This document shows, piece by piece, positions 59,362 through 64,000 of a DNA stretch of 64,000 bases. Position 1 is the first letter of the stretch; every line of letters begins with the position of its first letter. Made by a program: the position numbers and the translations under genes. Source of the stretch: Faunimonas pinastri. GTDB lineage: Bacteria; Pseudomonadota; Alphaproteobacteria; Rhizobiales; Afifellaceae. Location of the stretch: assembly GCF_900110915.1 (NCBI RefSeq), contig NZ_FOFG01000007.1, positions 124,001-188,000 of the forward strand, in the 5' to 3' direction. The notes under the pieces were generated by a model that saw only the letters and a list, made by a program, of their open reading frames with translations, did no database searches and was not told the origin of the DNA.

Positions 59362-60654
59362 TCAGAGATTGAGCCGGATCCCGACGGAGCGGGCATGCGC
59401 GGCGAGGCCTTCCGCTTCGGCCAGCCGGATGGCGGCGGGCGCGAGTTCGCGCAGTCCTTCCGGGCTGCAGCGCAGCAGCGAAGTCCGCTTCATGAAATCC
59501 AGCACGGAGAGGCCGGAGGAGAAGCGTGCCGACCGGGCTGTCGGCAGGACGTGGTTGGAGCCGCCGACATAGTCGCCGATGACTTCCGGCGTATGACGGC
59601 CGAGGAACACCGCGCCGGCATTGCGGATGTCCTTGAGCAGCGCCTCGGGATCGTCCACGGCGAGCTCCAGATGCTCGGCGGCGATCCTGTCGATCAGCGG
59701 CAGTGCCTGACGGAGCTCGTCCACCACGATGATGGCGCCGAAATCGGTCCAGCTCGCCCGCGCGGTTTCCTGTCGCGGCAGGTGGATGAGCTGGCGTTCG
59801 ACGGCCTCGGCGACCTCGTCGGCGAGCGTCGCGTCGTCGGTGATCAGGATCGACTGCGCCGCCGTGTCGTGCTCGGCCTGGGCCAGGAGATCGGCGGCCA
59901 GCCAGTCCGGATCGTTGCGGCCGTCGGCCACCACCAGCACCTCGGAGGGGCCGGCGATCATGTCGATGCCCACCGTGCCGAAGACCTGCCGCTTAGCGGC
60001 GGCGACATAGGCGTTGCCCGGCCCGACGATCTTGAAGACCGGCGCGATGGTCCCGGTGCCGTAGGCCAGCGCGGCGATCGCCTGCGCACCGCCCACCTTG
60101 TAGATCTCGTCCACGCCGGCGATGCGCGCGGCGGCAAGCACCAGCGGGTTCAGCCGGCCGTCAGGCGCGGGAACCACCATGACGAGCCGCTCCACGCCGG
60201 CAACCTTGGCCGGCACCGCGTTCATCAGCACGGAGGAGGGATAGCTCGCCGTCCCGCCGGGCACGTAGATTCCGACGGCGGAGATCGCCGTCCAGACCGA
60301 GCCGAGCTCGATGCCGAGTGCGTCGGTATAGCGGTCGTCCTGGGGCTTCTGGCGGCTGTGATGGGCATGGATGCGGGCGCGCGCGAACTCCAGCGCCTTC
60401 ACCGTCTGCGGGTCGGCCGCCCTGAACGCCGCCTCGATCTCCTCCTCGCCGACGCGGAAGCCGCCGGGGGGAGTGGGATTGCGGTCATATCGCCCGGTGT
60501 ATTCTGCGAGCGCCGCGTCCCCACGGCTTCGCACGTCATCCACGATGGTGCGCACGGCACGCTCGACGTCTTCGGAAACCTCCCGCTTGGCAGCGAGCAG
60601 GGCGGCGAAGCGGGCCTCGAAATCGGCCTCGGAACTGCGGAGAAAGATAGCCAT
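59362..60654 (-). CDS. hisD: Histidinol dehydrogenase
   Basis: 430 residues, the NAD-dependent last enzyme of histidine synthesis. Features include VPGGTASYPSSVLMNAVPAKVAGV (about 125-148 in part), GPGNAYVAAAKR (about 207-218), MIAGPSEVLV and the metal/catalytic histidines in AEHLEL and GSNHVLPT. Length and blocks match HisD. It is one base from the DUF2948 gene end and nine bases from UPF0262, forming an operon. Confidence 0.96.
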   Translation of the reverse strand: MAIFLRSSEADFEARFAALLAAKREVSEDVERAVRTIVDDVRSRGDAALAEYTGRYDRNPTPPGGFRVGEEEIEAAFRAADPQTVKALEFARARIHAHHSRQKPQDDRYTDALGIELGSVWTAISAVGIYVPGGTASYPSSVLMNAVPAKVAGVERLVMVVPAPDGRLNPLVLAAARIAGVDEIYKVGGAQAIAALAYGTGTIAPVFKIVGPGNAYVAAAKRQVFGTVGIDMIAGPSEVLVVADGRNDPDWLAADLLAQAEHDTAAQSILITDDATLADEVAEAVERQLIHLPRQETARASWTDFGAIIVVDELRQALPLIDRIAAEHLELAVDDPEALLKDIRNAGAVFLGRHTPEVIGDYVGGSNHVLPTARSARFSSGLSVLDFMKRTSLLRCSPEGLRELAPAAIRLAEAEGLAAHARSVGIRLNL

Positions 60655-60655
60655 G

Positions 60656-61096
60656 TCAGTCTAATCTGTGTCTGGGTGTCATCCGGGCGGACCATTGCGG
60701 CCCGAGATCGGCAAGGCGGGCCTCGATGCAATCCACTTCGAGGCGGATCGTGGCGCCGCCGGAAAAGACGAGCGTGAGATGGCCGTGCGGGGCGGCATCC
60801 TCGAACTGCAGCGCCAGCAGGGACAGCACATCGTTCGGCCGGCTGCGGTCGATGCCCTGCGATTGCACCGCGAAGACGCGGTCCAGCGTGAGCGCCGAGC
60901 GCCGGCGCTCGGGCGCGCCGAACCGGAGCTTGCGAACTTCCCAGGCGAAGCGGTTGCAGCTCAGCGTGAGGCGCCGGTCACGGGGGAGATACACAAGGTC
61001 CCGAACGGTGAGCACGGCATCCTGGAGAGCCGCGGAAATGACCTGCAGGTCTTCCGTGTCCAGGGCGGCGAGGCGGAGGCTGTCGGCAGCGGACAT
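60656..61096 (-). CDS. DUF2948 family protein
   Basis: 146 residues. The DUF2948 opening LRLAALDTEDLQVISAALQDAV and the close FSGGATIRLEVDCIEARLADLGPQW are typical; this protein sits between murA and hisD in many alphaproteobacteria. Function unknown. ATG at 61096 used; a GTG two codons earlier is possible. Confidence 0.88.
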   Translation of the reverse strand: MSAADSLRLAALDTEDLQVISAALQDAVLTVRDLVYLPRDRRLTLSCNRFAWEVRKLRFGAPERRRSALTLDRVFAVQSQGIDRSRPNDVLSLLALQFEDAAPHGHLTLVFSGGATIRLEVDCIEARLADLGPQWSARMTPRHRLD

Positions 61097-61289
61097 GGGC
61101 ACCGTTCAGTCTGGAGAACAATTGCAAGGGTCGTAGGGCGTTGCCCCGCGTCCGGCAAGGTCGGCTCCAGCTTTGTTGATCGGTCCGGCACGCGGGTCGC
61201 CGCTGATCGCCGGTGTCGAACGTTTCGTCTCAGGCCCGGGCCCGGCCACCAACCGCCGCGCGCCGAGAGCGCGGCGGGTGAAAGGACGA

Positions 61290-62579
61290 TCAGGCGCGCA
61301 GGCGCTCGATTTCCGCGCCGCAGGCGGAAAGCTTCTGCTCCAGCTTCTCGAAGCCGCGATCCAGATGGTAGACGCGGTTGATCGTGGTCTCGCCGTCGGC
61401 GACGAGCCCGGCGATCACCAGCGACACGGAAGCGCGCAGATCGGTCGCCATGACCGGCGCGCCCTTCAGCGACTTGACGCCCGTCACTGTGGCGCGCTGG
61501 CCGTCGAGGTGGATGTCCGCGCCGAGGCGGGCGAGCTCCGCCACATGCATGAAGCGGTTCTCGAAGATCGTCTCGGTGATCTCCGAGCGGCCGTCGGCGC
61601 GGGTGATCAGCGCCATGAGCTGCGCCTGTAGGTCGGTCGGGAAGCCCGGGAACGGAGCGGTCGTGACCTTCACCGGGGCAAGGCCCGCGCCGTTGCGATA
61701 AATGCGCAGGCCGTGATTGGTCTCGGTGATCTCGACCCCGGCCTGAACCAGCACGTCGAGCGCGTTCTGCAGGAGATCGGCGCGCACGCCTTCCAGCGTC
61801 ACGTCGCCGCCGGTCGCGGCCACGGCCATGGCATAGGTGCCGGTCTCGATGCGGTCGGGCAGCACGCTGTGGGTGCAGCCGTGCAGGCTGTCGACGCCCT
61901 GGATGTGGATCGTGTCCGTGCCGGCGCCCTCGATCTGCGCGCCCATCTTGATGAGGCAGGCGGCGAGATCCTGGATCTCGGGCTCGCGCGCGGCGTTCTC
62001 GATCACCGTTTCGCCGCGGGCCAGCGTCGCGGCCATCATCACCGTGTGGGTGGCGCCGACCGAAACGCTCGGGAAGCGGACGCGGCCGCCCTTGAGGCCG
62101 CCGGGCGCGCTCGCCAGCACGTAGCCGCTTTCCAGCTCGATCTTGGCGCCCAGCCCTTCCATGCCATGCAGGAAGAAGTCGACGGGCCGGGTGCCGATGG
62201 CGCAGCCGCCGGGCAGCGAGACCCGCGCCTCGTGCATGCGCGCCACCAGCGGGCCGATCACCCAGAAGCTCGCCCGCATGCGCGAGACGAGGTCGTAGGG
62301 AGCCGTGGTGTCGACGATCTCCTCGGCCCGGAAGTTCAGCGTCTCGCCCGCATGCCCGCTTTCGCCGATGCGCTTGCCGTTGACGGTATAGTCGACGCCG
62401 TGATTGCCGAGAATGCGCTTCAGCAGCGCCACGTCGGCGAGATCGGGCACGTTTTCCAGCGTCAGCGTTTCCGACGTGAGCAGGCTGGCGATCATCAGCG
62501 GCAGGGCGGCGTTCTTCGCGCCCGAGATCGGGATGCTGCCGTTCAGCCTGTGGCCGCCAGTGATTCGGATTCGGTCCAT
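61290..62579 (-). CDS. murA: UDP-N-acetylglucosamine 1-carboxyvinyltransferase
   Basis: 429 residues, the first committed enzyme of peptidoglycan synthesis. K22 (SGAKNAALP) and the phosphoenolpyruvate-reactive cysteine C126 in [13 protein letters not shown] are present, the latter being the fosfomycin target and here in the sensitive Cys form. The start [14 protein letters not shown] at 62579 matches the family; longer frames to 62873 are not supported. It is 193 bases upstream of the DUF2948 gene. Confidence 0.96.
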   Translation of the reverse strand: MDRIRITGGHRLNGSIPISGAKNAALPLMIASLLTSETLTLENVPDLADVALLKRILGNHGVDYTVNGKRIGESGHAGETLNFRAEEIVDTTAPYDLVSRMRASFWVIGPLVARMHEARVSLPGGCAIGTRPVDFFLHGMEGLGAKIELESGYVLASAPGGLKGGRVRFPSVSVGATHTVMMAATLARGETVIENAAREPEIQDLAACLIKMGAQIEGAGTDTIHIQGVDSLHGCTHSVLPDRIETGTYAMAVAATGGDVTLEGVRADLLQNALDVLVQAGVEITETNHGLRIYRNGAGLAPVKVTTAPFPGFPTDLQAQLMALITRADGRSEITETIFENRFMHVAELARLGADIHLDGQRATVTGVKSLKGAPVMATDLRASVSLVIAGLVADGETTINRVYHLDRGFEKLEQKLSACGAEIERLRA

Positions 62580-62619
62580 ACGGATTTCCTGGTGTCTGGT
62601 CTTGGAGGACCGGATTGTT

Positions 62620-62832
62620 TCATTCGCCCCGACCGGCCGCGTGGTCCTGATCGTCCGCGTTGCCACGATCGGTTGCGTCGCCCTGGTCGAAGGGTGGGCC
62701 CGGATTGCGGTCTGCCGCGCGATTCGTCGCTCCGGCAGCCTTGCGGCGCCTGAGATTGGCGCGCAGGGCCTCGGCAAGACGCTTTTCGCGATCCTGCTTA
62801 GAGGTGCTGACTGAGTCGCGATCCGTGGCCAT
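62620..62832 (-). CDS. Small basic protein upstream of murA
   Basis: 70 residues. Residues 12-35 ([23 protein letters not shown]) form a charged helix like that of short hypothetical proteins found upstream of murA in alphaproteobacteria; the C-terminal half is Asp/Arg-rich and low complexity. Start ATG at 62832, 40 bases before murA. Function unknown; possibly nucleic-acid or ribosome associated by charge alone. Confidence 0.65.
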   Translation of the reverse strand: MATDRDSVSTSKQDREKRLAEALRANLRRRKAAGATNRAADRNPGPPFDQGDATDRGNADDQDHAAGRGE

Positions 62833-62985
62833 GACCGTTGTGCATAGACCAGACCGGCCGCACTGCAAAGCAAAGTCCCTCGCAGGACGGAGGATTACTC
62901 GCAGACGTTGTACAAAGGATTCGCACTTGGAGCGAAAATCCGGCAGAAGCACGTTCTGTTGGGGAACTTACCTTTGGTGGGGTAG

Positions 62986-64000
62986 GTGGTGCATTCCAGT
63001 CTGGAAGATCCGGGGGGCGGCCGCAGGCGCCTTTTGCAGGGACGTTTGCGTCTGCGTGGGGCTGGCGCGACTCTGCGCGAGGCCGTTCCGGCTTTGCCGA
63101 CCGCGCAAGGCTCGGCGCGGGTCGTCCATCTCGGCCGGGCTCACCGGGCGCTGCCGCCGGAGATCGCCTTTCTGGAGCGCCATGGCTTCGGCCGCCCGCT
63201 GCTCGACACCGCCGCCCGCCTTGCCGATCTTCGCGGAACAAGCCCGCGCGACGAACTCTTCTCCTTTCCGAGCTTCGACCGGAATAGCTACTGGCGCCTG
63301 CTGGCCGATGACCTGGGGCTGGAATATCTCCCCGATCTCCACGGCGCCGACCTCGATCCAGCCGCCGGTCCTGTGGTGAGCCAGGCGCTCCGCCGCGCCG
63401 ATACCGTGCATGCGATCCTCGGTGGCGAGGCGCTGTTGGTCCGCGCGCCCGACGGTGAGGGAATAGAGTTCCTCCGCGCGTCGCTGGCGCGGCTGCCGGG
63501 GCTCGACCAGCGCGTTCGTATCGCCGCGCCGGAGGCGATCCGCACCCTGCTGCTCGCCCGCCGCCGCGCCGCCTTCCTGCGCCTGTCGGTGGAGCGGCTG
63601 CGGCGCGCCATGCCGGATTGCTCCGCCTCGAGGCTGCACCGGGCGGGGTTCTTCAGCCTCGGCATCGTCTTCGCGCTGGTCGCGCTCTTCATGAGCGTGA
63701 TCCTGCACCCGATGCCGGTCTTCTCGGTCGCGGCGGCGCTGGTCACGATGTGCTTCTGTCCGGCCGTTGCCTGGAAGCTTGCCGCGGCCTTTATCCGGCC
63801 GAAGCTGCCGGTGGGCGAGCCTCTGCCCGATCATCTGCTGCCGACCTACACGATCATGGTCGCCCTCTACCAGGAGGGGGACGTGGTGCAGGACCTGCTC
63901 TCGCATCTCGACCGGATCGACTATCCCCGCTCCAAGCTGCAGATCCTGCTGGTGCTGGAAGAGGACGACGCCGACACGCATTTCGCGGCCTGGCGCGCCT
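62986..64000 (+). CDS. Membrane glycosyltransferase family 2, 3' end outside window
   Basis: 338 residues are visible. An N-terminal cytoplasmic region of about 200 residues resembles the GSPII_E-type N-domain (PEIAFLERHGF, LADDLGLEYLPDL), followed by two membrane helices (about 220-240 and 246-270) and the start of a GT2 catalytic domain (TYTIMVALYQEGDVVQDLL, LDRIDYPRSKLQILLVLEEDD with the nucleotide-sugar aspartates). The first in-frame start after a stop at 62983 is GTG at 62986. It probably makes an extracellular or envelope polysaccharide. The rest of the gene lies beyond base 64000. Confidence 0.82.
   Translation, partial: MVHSSLEDPGGGRRRLLQGRLRLRGAGATLREAVPALPTAQGSARVVHLGRAHRALPPEIAFLERHGFGRPLLDTAARLADLRGTSPRDELFSFPSFDRNSYWRLLADDLGLEYLPDLHGADLDPAAGPVVSQALRRADTVHAILGGEALLVRAPDGEGIEFLRASLARLPGLDQRVRIAAPEAIRTLLLARRRAAFLRLSVERLRRAMPDCSASRLHRAGFFSLGIVFALVALFMSVILHPMPVFSVAAALVTMCFCPAVAWKLAAAFIRPKLPVGEPLPDHLLPTYTIMVALYQEGDVVQDLLSHLDRIDYPRSKLQILLVLEEDDADTHFAAWRA

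Overview
The window is GC-rich chromosomal DNA, densely packed with co-directional and overlapping genes. It most likely comes from an alphaproteobacterium, probably of the Hyphomicrobiales. The pointers are family-level: a hemC-hemD-mitofilin-HemY block followed by tRNA-Thr; a murA-DUF2948-hisD-UPF0262-phosphatase-maf-yacG-tRNA-Phe block; a RegB/RegA redox pair beside a bo3-type quinol oxidase; an HWE-family histidine kinase; and an EcfG-type promoter. No species can be named from the sequence alone.

Layout. 1-3117: end of an iron-dependent alcohol dehydrogenase, ureidoglycolate lyase and D-tartrate dehydratase. 3412-6645: a DUF892 ferritin-like stress protein behind an exact EcfG-type promoter, facing a four-PAS HWE kinase and a single-domain response regulator. 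6827-9154: a cytoplasmic sulfite-oxidase-fold enzyme and a divergent luciferase-like flavin oxidoreductase. 9176-17851: a seven-gene leftward operon (sulfatase, formylglycine-generating enzyme, three ABC transporter genes of NitT/TauT type, second sulfatase, SDR dehydrogenase) with a divergent LacI regulator and a perfect lac-type palindrome between them. This looks like a self-contained system for importing and cleaving an organic sulfate ester in the cytoplasm, and is the best candidate here for an undescribed pathway. 17871-24494: a GntR regulator, a PotABCD-type transporter and allantoinase. 24678-34863: two related MHS-type symporters enclosing cyoABCD, surf1 and regBA. 34992-40792: isochorismatase-fold hydrolase, SulP transporter, acetyl-CoA synthetase, methyltransferase, DUF3072 and EVE-domain proteins. 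40821-48914: gpsA, tsaD, then hemC, hemD, a mitofilin/Mic60 homologue, a HemY-like TPR protein and tRNA-Thr(CGU).

The stretch 49062-57341, between tRNA-Thr and tRNA-Phe, is an accessory block: aldo/keto reductase and LysR, then TetR-alcohol dehydrogenase-aldehyde dehydrogenase, then an SDR with a divergent TetR, and finally a decayed phage tail-fibre remnant just beyond the 3' end of tRNA-Phe. From 57342 to the end the core genome resumes with yacG, maf, a low-molecular-weight phosphatase, UPF0262, hisD, DUF2948, murA, a small basic protein and the start of a membrane glycosyltransferase cut off by the window edge.

Three themes recur. One is sulfur: sulfatases, sulfite oxidase fold, SulP carrier. 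One is purine-derived nitrogen: allantoinase and ureidoglycolate lyase, 22 kb apart. One is redox and stress control: RegBA with the quinol oxidase, and the EcfG promoter near an HWE kinase. Gene functions are assigned from motifs read by eye; no database search was possible.
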